A stretch of DNA of 64,000 nucleotides from Megaustenia siamemsis (GCA_032433765.1 JAVIAB010000102.1:9873491-9937490); one strand, 5' to 3'; counted from the stretch's first letter, positions 1-11,094 are shown. Notes: generated by a model not told the origin, from the letters alone. Program-made: numbers and translations.

Positions 1-149
1 ACCAAGAACTACAAGAACTAGAAGAGTTAGCAACGAATCGTCAATCGTGGAGAACTATGACTACCACCCTATGTGCCGTCTTCAGACTGAGAGGAAAATG
101 GATCAATGAAAATTAAAGTTCCTTTATTGTGTACTGAGTGCACATGGGA

Positions 150-1070
150 CCTCTGTTTTTGTTTACTGTTATCAAACCAGATATGGGATCTCTTTTTGTT
201 TACTGTTATCAGACCAAATATGGATCTCTTTTTGTTTACTGTTATCAGACCAAATATGGGATCTCTTTTTGTTTACTGTTATCAGACCAAATCTGGGATC
301 TCTTTTTGTTTACTGTTATCAGACCAGATATGGGATCTCTTTTTGTTTACTGTTATCAGACCAGATATGGGATCTCTTTTTGTTTACTGTTATCAGACCA
401 AATATGGGATCTCTTTTTGTTTACTGTTATCAGACCAAATATGGGATCTCTTTTTGTTTACTGTTATCAGACCAAATATGGGATCTATTTTTGTTTACTG
501 TTATCAAACCAGATATGGGATCTCTTTTTGTTTACTGTTATCAAACCAGATATGGGATCTCTTTTTGTTTACTGTTATCAAACTAGATATGGGATCTCCG
601 TTTTTGTTTACTGTTATCAGACCAAATATGGGATCTCTTTTTGTTTACTGTTATCAGACCAGATATTGGATCTCTGTTTGTTTACTGTTATCAGACCAAA
701 TATGGGATCTCTGTTTGTTTACTGTTATCAGACCAGATATTGGATCTCTGTTTGTTTACTGTTATCAGACCAGATATTGGATCTCTGTTTGTTTACTGTT
801 ATCAGACCAGATATTGGATCTCTGTTTGTTTACTGTTATTAGACCAAATATGGGATCTCCGTTTTTGTTTACTGTTATGAGACCAGATATGGGATCTCCG
901 TTTTTGTTTATTGTTATGAGACCAGATATGGGACCTCTGTTTTTGTTTATTGTTATGAGACCAGATATGGGACCTCTGTTTTTGTTTATTGTTATGAGAC
1001 CAGATATGGGACCTCTGTTTTTGTTTACTGTTATCAGACCAGATATCAAATCTCACAGATACCAAAGGAG
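150..1070. repeat. Minisatellite, about 37-bp unit, about 24 copies
   Basis: A unit of the form GGATCTCTTTTTGTTTACTG followed by TTATCAGACCAAATATG is repeated head to tail. Because 37 is not a multiple of 3, long frames in several phases stay open across the array; they are repeat translations and not genes. Copies near the right end have variants (GGACCTCTG, TATGAGACC), consistent with local homogenisation of subtypes. Confidence 0.95.
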
Positions 1071-1084
1071 GGTTTAGCCACGGA

Positions 1085-1690
1085 TCCAAAGTGCAAAATT
1101 TGGACTGATTTCCACGCCATGACACTAAGCTATCCAGTATTTTCTTTCTTTGTCGTTCGCTATCTCTCTTTCCTTTTATTTTGCCAGTTGTAACCAAGTA
1201 TTCCCAACTTTCCTCTTCTCATGATGTGCCTGGAAAAATGTTGATTGTCTCTTTCTGATGTTTTTTAGGAGCTCCCTTTTTGTGTTGACCTCTTTGAGAA
1301 CTTCCTCATTGGTCTTTTTAGTTGTCCAGGGAACTTTCAATATTCTTCTGAGAAATCCCATCTCTGTTGCCTCTAATCATCTTTGCATTTGTTTGTCTAC
1401 TGTCCATGATTCGCTTCCATAGGTCAGAATTGGTTCTATATAGCGCCGATGAACTCTCTTTCTAATTTCTATTGACATAGATTTGTTGCATAAGATATTG
1501 TTCATGTTCTGAAATGCTATTTTGGCCTGAGCTATTCTGCTTTTTGTTTCCGTGGTGCATCTTCCATCCGATGTTATTATTGTGCCCAAGTGATTGACGC
1601 ATTGCACTTGTTTCAAATTTGTCCTGTTTATTTTTATGCTGCATGAAGGTGATGATTGTTTCTTCGATATGACCATTACTTCTGTTTTCT
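1085..1690 (-). mobile_element. LINE fragment, group C: 3' end of reverse transcriptase ORF
   Basis: Read on the minus strand this encodes broken pieces of the C-terminal part of an EN-RT LINE ORF, including VISKKQSSPSCSIKINRTNL, YIEPILTYGSESWTVDKQ, GFLRRILKVPWTTKKTNEE and a FRHIMRRGK-like block. Frameshifts and stops separate the blocks. The same peptides recur at 10575, 15360, 20705 and 43196, so this is an interspersed family. The copy is 5' truncated, as expected for target-primed reverse transcription. Confidence 0.85.
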
Positions 1691-1814
1691 TACTATTCAG
1701 ACTGAGAAACTAGTATAGGGGAGAGAATCAGATAAACGTAAACAAATAACAGTTATCACCAGTAATCTTATCCTATTAGAGAAATTAATTAAAGAAAATA
1801 AATATATATTTTTT

Positions 1815-1980
1815 TTTACAAAGAAAGAATGAAAGAAAGAAATAAAAAGAAAGACGGCAAGAAAGAAAGAAAGAAAGAAAGGGAACAAAGAACGAAAGGA
1901 AGGGCAGAAATAAATAAAGAGAAAGAAAGAACGAGAAAGAAGAGAAGAAAGAAAGAGAAAGAAGAAAGAAAGAAAGTTGA
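1815..1980. repeat. (GAAA)n-rich purine tract
   Basis: Imperfect GAAA/AAAG tetranucleotide repeat on the + strand. The Lys/Arg/Glu-rich and Phe/Leu/Ser-rich frames crossing it are low-complexity artefacts. Confidence 0.9.
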
Positions 1981-2179
1981 AAGTAGCTTTGGTGAGGTGG
2001 AAGAAGAGACGGTTGGAATTCCTTTTGTACAAAACATTTCTGGTTCTCTTCCGGTCCTACCTGTCCCTGTCAGTTATATTGTTAACTCTCATATCGGGAC
2101 TAAACATTTACAGATAAATTTAGTCTAGTCTAAGCAAAACTGAAATAAACAAAAGAATAGGTATGGCAAAAAGTAATTT

Positions 2180-2690
2180 TAATGTCAAAAAAATATATAC
2201 TAACAACAAAACAAATATCAGCAGGGCTGAAACTAAGAATGGCAAAATGTTACGTCTTCTCAACATTCATGTATTGTGTAGAAACATGGATATTAGACAA
2301 GAAAACAGAACAGAAAATTGAAGCCTTTAAAATGTGGATTTATAGAAGAATAGGTAGAATTTGATGGAAACAATAGATAACAAACGATAAAGTTTTTAAA
2401 CAACTGAAAATAAAAAGAGAGCTACTAAATACAATTAAGATAAGACAAATGAAATTTTGGGGGCATGTTAAAAGACACAACAGCCTACTAAAGTAATATT
2501 GGAAGGAAAAATACAAGGTAAAAGAGGCAAAGGCAGACCACGACTAACATGGACGAGTAACATCAAAAGATGGTCAAGTAATCTTTGTCAGCCTGCACCA
2601 TCAAAGCAAGAAACAGAGTAGAATGGCGATCCATGGTAGCCAACCTTCGTTGCGGAGAAGGCACACGATGATGATGATGATGATGAGTCT
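2180..2690 (+). mobile_element. LINE fragment, group A, with (GAT)n 3' tail
   Basis: Degenerate C-terminal reverse-transcriptase ORF: a block equivalent to ETWILDKKTEQKIEAFKMW, then IYRRIGRI, then FWGHVKRHNSLL and a KRGRGRPR-like basic motif. The copy ends in GTAGCCAACCTTCGTTGCGG, GAGAAGGCACAC and a GATGATGATGA tail. The same 3' end is seen at 8335, 11095, 19480, 34975 and 42790. Stops and indels make it non-functional. Confidence 0.85.
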
Positions 2691-2693
2691 AAG

Positions 2694-2930
2694 CTGTCGA
2701 CGGATCATCTTCATTGATCACCTGACAGCGTTACAGTGGCCAGATTTCTCCTCTAGTGCCTCTCCCAGCATGCAGCACTGCCGCTAATGAAAACATTGAC
2801 AAAGGCATCAGATCAGATGCACAAACTCCATAGCACATGCGAAGGCCTTGAAAATGGAGAGGGTATTTGGGTAGATGATAATCCTATAACAGTTTTCATT
2901 TCTTTTTGAACTGGGCAGCGGCCATGTCTG
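2694..2930 (+). other. Short coding-like segment related to sequence at 14.65-14.8 kb
   Basis: One + frame near 2780-2925 reads QHAALPLMKTLTKASDQMHK then LHS, and resembles NHARHILAKLLKMASAQIHK then LRS at about 14.7 kb. Both lie just after a LINE-A-like 3' end. It could be a diverged exon pair of an unrecognised gene or an uncatalogued part of a mobile element. A pyrimidine-rich AG lies just upstream (TGCCTCTCCCAG). I do not recognise the protein. Confidence 0.3.
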
Positions 2931-2999
2931 GCTTACCCATTCAATTTTTAGAAACCAAGAGTATTTTAACGTGTTCAGAGTGCGCACGGGAGGACTTAT

Positions 3000-3365
3000 T
3001 TTTAGTCATTATCCAAGAGGACTAGACATCGAATCTCTCTACCTAGAGAGGACTAGACATCGCATCTCACTACCCAGAGAGGGATAGACATCGGATCTCA
3101 CTACCCAGAGAGGGTTAGACATCGGATCTTACTACCCAGAGAGAGGACTAGACATCGGATCTCACTTCCCGTAGAGAGGACTACACATAGGATCTCACTA
3201 CCAGGGAGGGCTAAACATCGTATCTCACTACCAGAGAGGGCTAGACATCGGATCTCACTACCCAGAGAGAGGATTAGACATCGGATCTCACTACCCTGAG
3301 AGAGGACTAGACATCGGATCCCACTACCCTGAGAGAGGGATAGACATCGGATCTAACTACCCAGG
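3000..3365. repeat. Minisatellite, about 33-bp unit, about 11 copies
   Basis: Unit of the form GACTAGACATCGGATCTCAC followed by TACCCAGAGAGAG, with length variants (CCAGGGAGGG, CCAGAGAGGG). Confidence 0.92.
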
Positions 3366-3509
3366 GACCAGAGGGAGGGTAAAGCCAAGAAAAATCTGCA
3401 GATTCGAAGGGAAAAATTCCCTATGCGGCCAGTGATGCGATTGTTTACTTTTGTCCAACAAGGAAATAATTCTAGAGGCAAATCACCCACTCGGCAATGC
3501 AGTCTTCAT

Positions 3510-3915
3510 CCCAATGCTGTGCTACCAGTGCCAGTCCTGGACACTAAGTACAAGATTAATTAGAAAAATAACCTCTACTGAGTTGAACTGTGTTAGATGA
3601 ACGACAGGAAACAGCCTGAGAGATAAGATCAGAAATGAAGAACTGAGAAAAAAAAAAGCTAGGAATAACCCCTGCCACAGAATATATAAAGAAACAACAG
3701 ATAAAATGGTTTCGCCACACGACAAGAAAGATTAAAACACAGCTCAACGAGCCTTCAATAAACGTTGTGAGAACACCAAACCCTAAGGCAGACCACAAAA
3801 AATATATTGATGGAATATTAGAAACAGTAGAAACGAGAACAGCAGCAGATGCAAATAAAAGAACAAAAGACCGTATGTTATACCACCCCTCGACTCTGCA
3901 AGTCAAATGAGGAAG
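3510..3915 (+). mobile_element. LINE fragment, group D: decayed reverse-transcriptase C-terminus
   Basis: Nucleotide similarity to the better preserved copy at 35740-36478: the shared order is TGTGCTA(C/T)CAGTGCCAG, then the ATGACAGGAAACAGC region, then CAGATAAAATGGTTTCGCCAC (compare ATAAATTGGTTCGGCCAC), then a 3' block ending CCCCTCGAC. Several stops and short deletions are present, so this is a dead copy. The minus-strand frames over it are shadows. Confidence 0.75.
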
Positions 3916-4319
3916 AAAAGAAAAAGAATCCTCGGATTCAGTTGTGCCCTTTACCAAGGTCTCGGTGAATGAGAGCATGTTTGTGACTCGTAGCGTCGGT
4001 GGTAAACAACATTTCTCTTGTGTTTAGAGCCGCAGGGGGTGGGGTTTATGTTTAAGTGCGAAAAGTTTCAAGGTAACAAGGAAGTTTACCAAGTTGAATG
4101 TCAATGAGATATCAAAGGGCGACCCCGCCCACTGAGTCACCTAGATCCACCTCTACCAATATTCCACCAATTGGCTGATATATACGCGATATCTGTCACG
4201 TTCCGTTTCTATATATTTGTTTAAGCTCACAAAAATAAGAAGAATCCATGCTGGTGACCTTGTTATGATTCGCTACCTTGTTGTGTTGTTGCTATTGATG
4301 TTATTCATTTGTGAACTCC

Positions 4320-4692
4320 CAGCACCAGAGCTGGAAGTTGTCAGCGACCCACAGCTGGAAGTTGTCAGCGACCCACAGCTGATGGCTTGAGCCAGGATCG
4401 GTGAACCAGAACCATCCAGACCCTGCTCCACCTCTCCGTGGTGCCCCCAGTAACATACTAACCTTTCTAGTCTGGCCAAGCGAGCAGGTATCGAAGAGGG
4501 AAGACAACCCGGTACTCAAAAATGTCGTGCTGAAGTCGGATGTGTTGGGCCGAAAGGCGCAAATATAACAGTTATACTGAAAACCACAACACAACGCAGA
4601 CACGTCCACTTAACGTCCTTTTAAGGACGGATGACGAAGAGAAATTCTACAGTCTACGAATACTCTAGAATACTTTAGTCATCGGGCGAACG
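4320..4692 (+). repeat. Interspersed repeat family M, copy 1
   Basis: About 370 bp beginning CAGCACCAGAGCTGGAAG and ending TTTAGTCATCGGGCGAACG followed by AAGGAAG-like bases. It recurs at 40703-41054 in the same orientation and at 57523-57888 in a rearranged form. A 24-bp segment with GCTGGAAGTTGTCAGCGACC is duplicated at the start of this copy. The terminal AATACTT...GGCGAACG resembles the very end of the I-like LINE at 22756, so it may be the 3' end of an I-like LINE or a SINE that parasitises one. Confidence 0.8.
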
Positions 4693-4764
4693 TAAGGAAG
4701 CATGCAGGCATTTGGTAAAATCAATGATTCAAGTGTACTTTAAAAAAAAGTAGGGAGCAGGCAA

Positions 4765-4930
4765 ATAATTGCAGTGCTGCGGTAAAGCTAGAGCAAGTAG
4801 TGGGGTGTAACGTACACTCATACAATGTATGGTGACAGCTTTACAAAAAAGGGAACAGAACAAAATACTGACGTTTCGGCCTACATGCGGCCTTCCTCAG
4901 AAAACGAGAACAACACAAACGAAATAAAGA
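4765..4930 (-). mobile_element. Retroelement fragment with hammerhead-like core (Penelope/retrozyme type)
   Basis: On the minus strand, 4870-4900 reads CTGAGGA, then AGGCCGCATGTAGGCC, then GAAACGTC. This is the CUGANGA ... GAAA arrangement of a hammerhead ribozyme core with a GGCC/GGCC stem II. Such cores are known from Penelope-like element LTRs and from retrozymes. Flanking sequence (TTTGTAAAGCTGTCACCATA, then ACACCCCACTACTTGCTCTA) recurs at 15195-15290 and, diverged, at 51190-51420. I cannot confirm stems I and III, so self-cleavage is only an inference. Confidence 0.55.
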
Positions 4931-5089
4931 TAAACTCTACTACATCTAGGAAGAGCGGGACAGGTAATTGAAGGAAAACTAAACAGACTGATATGAGATG
5001 AAATGATCAAACCCAAAATGAGATGTGCTGTATACAAATATAGTAAATAAATCATAAACGGATCAGGCTCAAAAGTTTTAAATTAGATA

Positions 5090-5330
5090 AAAAAAAAATA
5101 TATATATATATAAAAATTAAACTACCCCCGTCATGCCAAGTGGCGTATAGGGTATATAGTGTTAGTGACCATAAATTTTACAGACCTTCAGCACATGATT
5201 TTTGGGGTAATGTGGTCGGTATTATGTCCGTGCCGCTTTACTTTCCCAGAAAAAAATCCGATACCCATTAAAGGTTACCTCTTGTCCTGTGCAGTCCAGT
5301 TCACTAACCACTGAGCTATCGCGGCTCCCC
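5090..5330 (-). mobile_element. SINE family A, internal deletion
   Basis: Reverse-oriented tRNA-derived SINE: the head reads GCCGCGATAGCTCAGTGGTT (A-box like) and the body carries the GACCACATTACCCCAAAAAT segment. The region that holds the B box in other copies is deleted. A T/A-rich tail lies at its 3' end (5090-5121), and AAATTAGATA occurs at 5080-5089 and 5331-5340 as a 10-bp target-site duplication. Confidence 0.85.
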
Positions 5331-6587
5331 AAATTAGATACAAATGTAGAAGCAGAGGGGAGAGAACGGAGGAATCAAGGACGAGAGAAGGAGGTCGAGG
5401 AAGAATAAGAAAAAACACATTAAAACGAGGTCATGAGAAAAATAAGTAAAGGATGGGTCAGTTTGTATGGGCACGCCATGTCCAGGACGAGACAGACAGA
5501 CGGGGGTGTAAAAAGAATTCGAAATTCACGTGCAAAACACGAAGGCCATCTCCATAAGTGAGTAGGTGGGCAGACAGGCGTGGGAGGATACATTCAGATT
5601 GGTTGACAAGATCCAAATTTAAGAGGAGAGCATAGAGGGGCTAGAGAAAAGACACTTGGAGAAATACAGAACACACGCGCTCGTGAGAAGCTGACACTAG
5701 TGAAGAATAGTTAAGCGAAGCAGACAAGTAAGTAGCACTATTAAGAGACAGTTAGTAGCAGTTAGATAGTATAGGTCGGGCCATCCGATGGGAATGGTCC
5801 ACATGTAGTTTAGGTGCGTGTATGAATGCGGTTAGAGCCCAAGAAGTGTTAGGGCGATAGACTCAAGGAATTATAGAGTGTGCTCTAAGTATGTGAGCTG
5901 CCAGATCCAATGTGTAACAAGAGTCCGTGTAACAAAAATACAAGCCAGAACAAACTCTTATATTCAATGCGTTGTCTCTATTACACAGTTATAATTATCT
6001 AGCCTAGCGTCAAGCCTCGGGGACGAATCAGACCAACAATCAAGTTGTCGCGGAAACACAACATGAACAGTCATCTTAACAACGAACCAGAAGTACGACA
6101 GTGACCAGACAAGTTCAAGGCTAGGACGAGCGTCCGGAGCGTGTGGGCTCGTGAGTATAAACACGAGCATCACATTACAGTGGAGGTCACGCTAACAGAG
6201 AACAACAGGGGAGCGAAGGCGGTTGTTGTCACGAGAGAACGCTGACATAACAGCTGAGAGAGAGTCCGTCAGTCTCACGGTCAGTCACAAACAAGTCACC
6301 AGAAAACATCAAAAACAAATCTCTCAGTCAACAATCTCGCAAATCTCAAAAAATCAAATAACAACTTAATAATATTTCCCCGGATACACAAAGACAGCCA
6401 ATAAAATGTGCTGGGCTAGGTCGCTGACAACTTCCAGATCGGCTGCCGTGAGACGCCTTTGCTTCCATTATATGCCTTTGACAATAAATGTTTTTGTAGG
6501 ATCTCAAACATAATCTGGAAGGAATACTTTTCAAATGAACAGACGATGAACAAGTCAAAATAAGAAAATGCTTTTGAGCTTTAAAAG
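5331..6587. other. No confident gene; possible solo LTR remnant near 5.9-6.2 kb
   Basis: I see no recognisable protein here. The stretch ending ACGAGCATCACATTACA at about 6178, followed by GTGGAGGTCACGC, has the look of an LTR end next to a primer-binding region, but I found no matching second LTR and no gag/pol, so this is weak. The two short minus frames at 5964-6173 and 6346-6558 have no recognisable motif. Confidence 0.25.
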
Positions 6588-6842
6588 AAAATTGGGCTAT
6601 AGCTCAGTGGTTAGTGAACTAGACTGATAGGGACAAGAGGTCGGGTTCAATCTTGATCGACGGATTCCAGGTTCACGCAGCCTTAAACGGGTACTGGATT
6701 TTTTCTGGGAAAGTAAAGCGACACGGACGTAATACCGACCACACTACCCCAAAAATCATGTGCTGAAGGTCTGTAAAGAATGTTGTCACTAACACCATAT
6801 TCCCTATTTGCCACTCAACGTGACGGGTCTCGTTACTTTTAT
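6588..6842 (+). mobile_element. SINE family A
   Basis: tRNA-like head with TATAGCTCAGTGGTTAGTGA (A box) and GGTCGGGTTCAATCTTGAT (mutated B box), then the family body (TTTTTTCTGGGAAAGTAAAG, GACCACACTACCCCAAAAAT, GTGCTGAAGGTCTGTAAA) and the 3' end CCACTCAACGTGACGGG. Several substitutions relative to the 14939 and 16109 copies indicate an older insertion. Confidence 0.88.
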
Positions 6843-6894
6843 TTCAATATCTTATGAACGTGGTTTCAATTTGTGCTGTTGCAATAACTTGAGC

Positions 6895-7262
6895 ACAATA
6901 ATAACATAAGATTAAATGGTTTCGCCACATGACAATGTAGAAAGATCAAAACACAACACAACGAGCCTTCAATCAACGTTGTGAGAACACCAAACCAATG
7001 CACCACATAACCATAAAAAAAGCAGAATATCATAGGCGAAATTTGCATTTGACATTAAAGCAAATAACATCAGAAATAAAACTACGAATGGCAAATGTTA
7101 TGTTTACTCAACATTCCTGTATGGTGCAGAAACATGGCATTAAATAAGAAAACAGAGGAGACAATAGAAGCTTTTGATATGTGGATTTATAGGAAAATGT
7201 GGAGAATTGGGGCGGGGCGTGGGAGAGAGAGAGAGAGAGAGAGAGAGAGGGTGAGAGAGAAG
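6895..7262 (+). mobile_element. Two short LINE scraps (groups D and A) ending in (GA)n
   Basis: 6905-7010 matches the group D block (ATTAAATGGTTTCGCCAC, then ACGAGCCTTCAAT(C/A)AACG). 7040-7205 matches group A (GGTGCAGAAACATGGCATTA, then a frame with ETIEAFDMWIYRKMWRI). A (GA)n tract of about 45 bp follows at 7215-7262. None of the frames is intact. Confidence 0.65.
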
Positions 7263-8334
7263 GAAAAAGAAAAGTTTGGCAATTTATGATATGGCAACAG
7301 CAAATAAGTATAAACTTTCTATGTTAATTATTATGTGTGTCGATGCTATTTTAGTGGACTCATATATAATAAGAAACATACCGACAAATGTAAAATGTTT
7401 TAGTGTGAAATGTTACATTCTAAACCACAAATGTTATTTAAATTTAAGCTTTAACGTGATCTAATCAACTTGAATGTACCATAGAACAATCATCAAACAT
7501 GTTGTATTTCTAAAATGAGTAAATGAACAAAACGACTAAAATATTGGTGTAAAAAAGTTGCGTACTATCGATGCAAGGATAGATTTCTGGCAGAATTGTT
7601 AAGCAATTGAAAATCTACCCATTCCGAAGATTAATGTTTTTGGCCCATATGCGCTTTGTCGTAAACTAGCGACACAACCTATCAACGCCCCACCTAACAG
7701 ATGAACGCTGAAATCGAAGGTCTCACTGATTTTTTTTACTCGACACCTGTCTCGGAAATAAATGCACAGCATGACGACACGCGAGTACTAACTGGTGCTA
7801 ACTAGATCTTGACGAGACGTGGGACACACTGGATCTGACTCGTGGCGAAACTGCAGTCATCGAGCTCAGACCAGGTAGTAGTATATCAATGAGAGCTTTC
7901 TTGCAACCTTTCTTTAGTTCCTCGTAACGTAAAGCGTGTAACGTAAACATGCCTCTTTAAGAATCCGTTTGCCAGACTTAACGATTACTATTTATTTGTT
8001 TAGCGCAGCCAGTGCTATGTGTTAAGCATGTCTTGTTTTATTTATTTCTGGTGAATTTTTTGTTTTTAATTTGTGAGGAAGATAGTTGTAAGTTGCATTA
8101 TTGCTATTATGTAAAGATTGTTGATATGTTGTTTTCAGAGGATTATACTAGACATTTAGATTATAATTATTTACATATGGTGTTAAAGACTGGTGTGAAG
8201 CCAGATATGTTAACAGAAAGTGTTTGATTAATTTCATGTTTTTTAATGTTCTCAAAGCGAAATTTGTATCGGTGGAGACACATTAGCTGTATATATCGTT
8301 GTCATCAACATCATCGTTATAATCATCAACATCC
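7263..8334. other. AT-rich region, no supported feature
   Basis: About 1 kb with only short open frames (7276-7464, 8012-8227) lacking recognisable motifs or splice-supported structure. Nothing repeats elsewhere in the window as far as I can see. Confidence 0.5.
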
Positions 8335-8715
8335 TCATCATAATCATCATCATTGTGTGCCGTCTCCGCAACGAAGGTTGGCTACCATGGAGCGCCATTC
8401 CACTCTGTTTCTTGCTTTGATGGTGCAGGTTGTCATAGATTGACTTGTCCATCTTTTTGATGTTACTCGTCCAGGTTAGTCTTGGTCTGCCTCTGCCTCT
8501 ATTTACCTTGTATTTTACTTTTCAAGTTTACTTTTTTTTAGGGTGTTGTGTCTTTTAACTTGCCCTAAAAATTTCATTTGTCTTGTCTGAATTGCATTCG
8601 TAGTTCTCTTTTCATTTTTAGTTGTTTTAAGACTTCATCGTTTGTTTTCTTTTCTTTCCATCCAATTCTACCTATTCTTCTATATATCCACATTTCAAAG
8701 GCTTCAATTTTCTGT
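8335..8715 (-). mobile_element. LINE fragment, group A, minus strand
   Basis: Reverse complement of the group A 3' end: GTGCCGTCTCCGCAACGAAG at 8357 marks the 3' terminus, continuing through the AGGCAGAGGCAGACCAAGAC block and ending near the EAFEMW(I/T)YRRIGRI equivalent. The (GAT)n tail lies at its left. It is 5' truncated and carries frameshifts. Confidence 0.85.
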
Positions 8716-9110
8716 TCTCCTCCTCATCATCATTATAAACATCATCATCATCTCTATCATCTTTATAGTCATCAACATCATCTTCAACATCATCATCATT
8801 ATAGTCAACATCATCTTCAATATCATCATCATTAACATCATCCTTATCATCAACATCCTCATCATTATAATCAACATCATCATCAGCTTCATTATAATCA
8901 TAATCATCATTATAATCATCAACATCATCATCATCTCTATCATCTTTATAGTCATCAACATCATCATTAACATCATCATCATTATAATCATCAACATCAT
9001 CATCAACTTCATTATAATCACAATCATCATCATTATAATCATCATCATCATTATAATCATCATCATCATTATTATAATCATCATCAACATCGTTATCATC
9101 ATCCAGCATA
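8716..9110. repeat. (ATC)n / (GAT)n trinucleotide-rich array
   Basis: Interrupted ATC repeats with TTATAATCATCAACATC and CTCTATCATCTTTATAGTC motifs that recur within the array. It abuts a LINE group A copy whose natural 3' tail is (GAT)n, but here the array lies on the 5' side of that copy. The long Ile-rich, Asp-rich and Met-rich frames are artefacts. Confidence 0.9.
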
Positions 9111-9569
9111 TCTTGTTTGGACTTGATTCTCTTCTCCTCTCGCATGCACGAGATATCCAGCGTCTGCAAAAGTTAATCACAGCCCGTCCGTGGCATACTG
9201 CACCTACCTTCTTCCAGGGGTTCCACTATCTCATTTACCTGGACAATGCCCTCCGTAATTCCCTCCTCTAGGCCAGTATTTTGTTTTACGTTATCAACTA
9301 TTTTATTGTCCTACTTGTATGTTCTTTTATTAAGCAGTTTTTTAAAAATTTTTTTGTTCTTGCAAAACTGGACACGTTTGTTCTTTTCTACGTCCATGAC
9401 ATTCAGAGTGTTCTTCTACAACACTGGCATTCAAAGCATGTATGCATATTTCACTAAATCTGTCGACTGTCCATGTTTCACAGTTATATGTTACTATGGG
9501 GAAAAAATTATTTTAAAAACCGAAGTTTAGTAGTTGTATATGTTCATTTCATAAGTTCATATGGTAGAT
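9111..9569. other. Unrecognised sequence with short open frames
   Basis: The + frame around 9115-9270 and a minus frame around 9210-9275 with a GAAGAAG|GTAGGT donor-like site both look mildly coding, but neither has a recognisable domain and they conflict with each other. 9280-9540 is T-rich with nothing identifiable. Confidence 0.25.
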
Positions 9570-10075
9570 GTACAACAGGACAGAGTTGAGATGTAGAATA
9601 GCTCAGGAAAAAGCAGCTTTCCCCAAAAATTAGGAAGATGCTGTGCAATCCATTTTTGACAATAGAAACAAGAAAAAGAGTTCTTAAATGTTATGTAGAG
9701 CCAGTCTTAACATATGGATGGGGATCATAGACAATAGAACAACAGACAAAAAAATAATTGGAGGTTGCAGAAATGTGATTTTACAGAAGAATGTTGAAAA
9801 TACCATAGACAACTAAGAAGAGCAATGAAAACGTTCGAGCGGGCAAGGCAAAGAGAGAGCTAATATCCAATATTAGGAATTAATAATCTTCATTTTTGGG
9901 CCATGTAATAAGAATGGAACAGCTGGAATATATTGTAACAACTGGGAAAATTGAGGGACGAAGAGGTAGAGGGAAGCAGAGAGAAAAAAGAAATGACAAA
10001 TAACTGTCGAGATCGGAAGTTGTGGAGAGACATGATCACATACCCCAGTAGTCATGGTATTGATGATGATGATGT
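9570..10075 (+). mobile_element. LINE fragment, group B, with (GAT)n tail
   Basis: Degraded reverse-transcriptase C-terminus: blocks equivalent to CNPFLTIETRKRVLKCYVEP, FYRRMLKIP, GHVIRMEQLEYIVTTGKIEG and NCRDRKLWRDMITY. It ends GGTATTGATGATGATGATG. The same family occurs at 17840, 28837, 40185, 53622 and 59585. Multiple stops. Confidence 0.85.
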
Positions 10076-10204
10076 TCATTTCCTTATATTGTTCTGTTGT
10101 TTTAACTTATTCATATCCATGTTCTGCTTTCTTTTGATCTCCTTGATAGACTTTACAATGTTTGTTATCAAAGTTTTAAGATATTCGAAACTGTCTGCTC
10201 TTTT

Positions 10205-10570
10205 CTGTATGTATCTGTTTCCTTTCCGTCCCTGGACACTCAGGCGTGGAAGGAAATGAACGAGCTGACAGCTTGGCTGGAACAGCTGGCGTGGATGGCG
10301 GACGTGCAGTGGACCGGACTGACGTTATGAATGTACTGAGGGAAGTAGGGCAAGCGAATGATTCAGTAAATGAATGAGCTGACAGCTTGGCTGGAACAGC
10401 TACCGTGGATGGCGGACGTGCAGTGGACCGGACTGACGTTATGAATGTAGAGAGGTAGGGTAAGCGGGATGATTCAGTAAATGAACATGACTCTACAACC
10501 ATGTACAGACTGCGTGAACACCAGGTTAAGATGGGAGCCGCTAGAAAGGCGCGCTACCTGGGAAGACACA
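10205..10570 (+). pseudogene. RNase H-like gene relic with internal duplication
   Basis: The + frame from 10222 reads VPGHSGVEGNERADSLAG, the C-terminal catalytic block of RNase H folds (His, then Asn-Glu-x-Ala-Asp), followed by VDRTDVMNVLREVG. A second, partly deleted copy of the same about 120 bp follows at 10370-10490 and then LREHQVKMGAARKARYLGRH. Related relics lie at 41580, 50943 and 61291. The N-terminal part is missing and stops interrupt the frame. It could come from an RNase H-bearing LINE or a domesticated gene; I cannot tell which. Confidence 0.6.
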
Positions 10571-10574
10571 TAAC

Positions 10575-11090
10575 TACTCATCATCATCATCATCATAAAG
10601 TTTGGCGTAGTCGATCATGTCCTTCCACAATCTTCTATTCACAGTACATCGTATCAATTATCTTGAGTGTTTTCCGTGCCATGACACCAAGCTATCCAGT
10701 ATCTTGTCGCTTTGTCGTCCGCGATCTCTCTTTCCCTGTATTTTGTCAGATGTAACCAAGTATTCCAAATTCCTCTTCTCATGATGTGCCTGAAAAATGT
10801 TGATTGTTTCTTTCTGATGTTTATTAGGAGCTCCATTTTTGTGTTGGCCTCTTTGAGAATTTCCTCGTTCGTCTTTTTATCTGTCCAGGGAACTCTCAAC
10901 ATTTTTCTGAGAAACCCCATCTCTGTGGCCTCTAATCGTCTTTTCATTTGTTTGTCTTCTGTCGATAATCCACTTCTATAAGTCAGACTTGGCTCTATAT
11001 AACGCCGATGAACTCAACTTCTCACTTCTATTGACACAGACTTGTTGCACAAGTTGTGTCTCATTTTCTGAAATGCTACTTTCACTCATC
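10575..11090 (-). mobile_element. LINE fragment, group C, minus strand
   Basis: Minus frame 10654-10947 reads KRRLEATEMGFLRKMLRVPW, TDKKTNEEILKEANTK and then a FFRHIMRRG block, the group C reverse-transcriptase tail. The (ATC)n at 10577-10592 on the + strand is its (GAT)n tail. It is inserted in or next to the RNase H-like relic. It is 5' truncated, with one continuous frame of 97 codons remaining. Confidence 0.85.
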
Positions 11091-11094
11091 AGTT

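Noticed and set aside
1697..2128. Phe/Leu-rich minus frame resembling a membrane protein
   Set aside because: It is the complement of a GAAA-rich tract.
5964..6178. Gypsy-type LTR end followed by a primer-binding site
   Set aside because: No partner LTR, gag or pol found; kept only as a weak remark.
9111..9280. Exon on the minus strand with GAAG|GTAGGT donor
   Set aside because: The neighbouring candidate acceptor would leave an intron of about 43 bp, and the next coding part runs into a GAT repeat.
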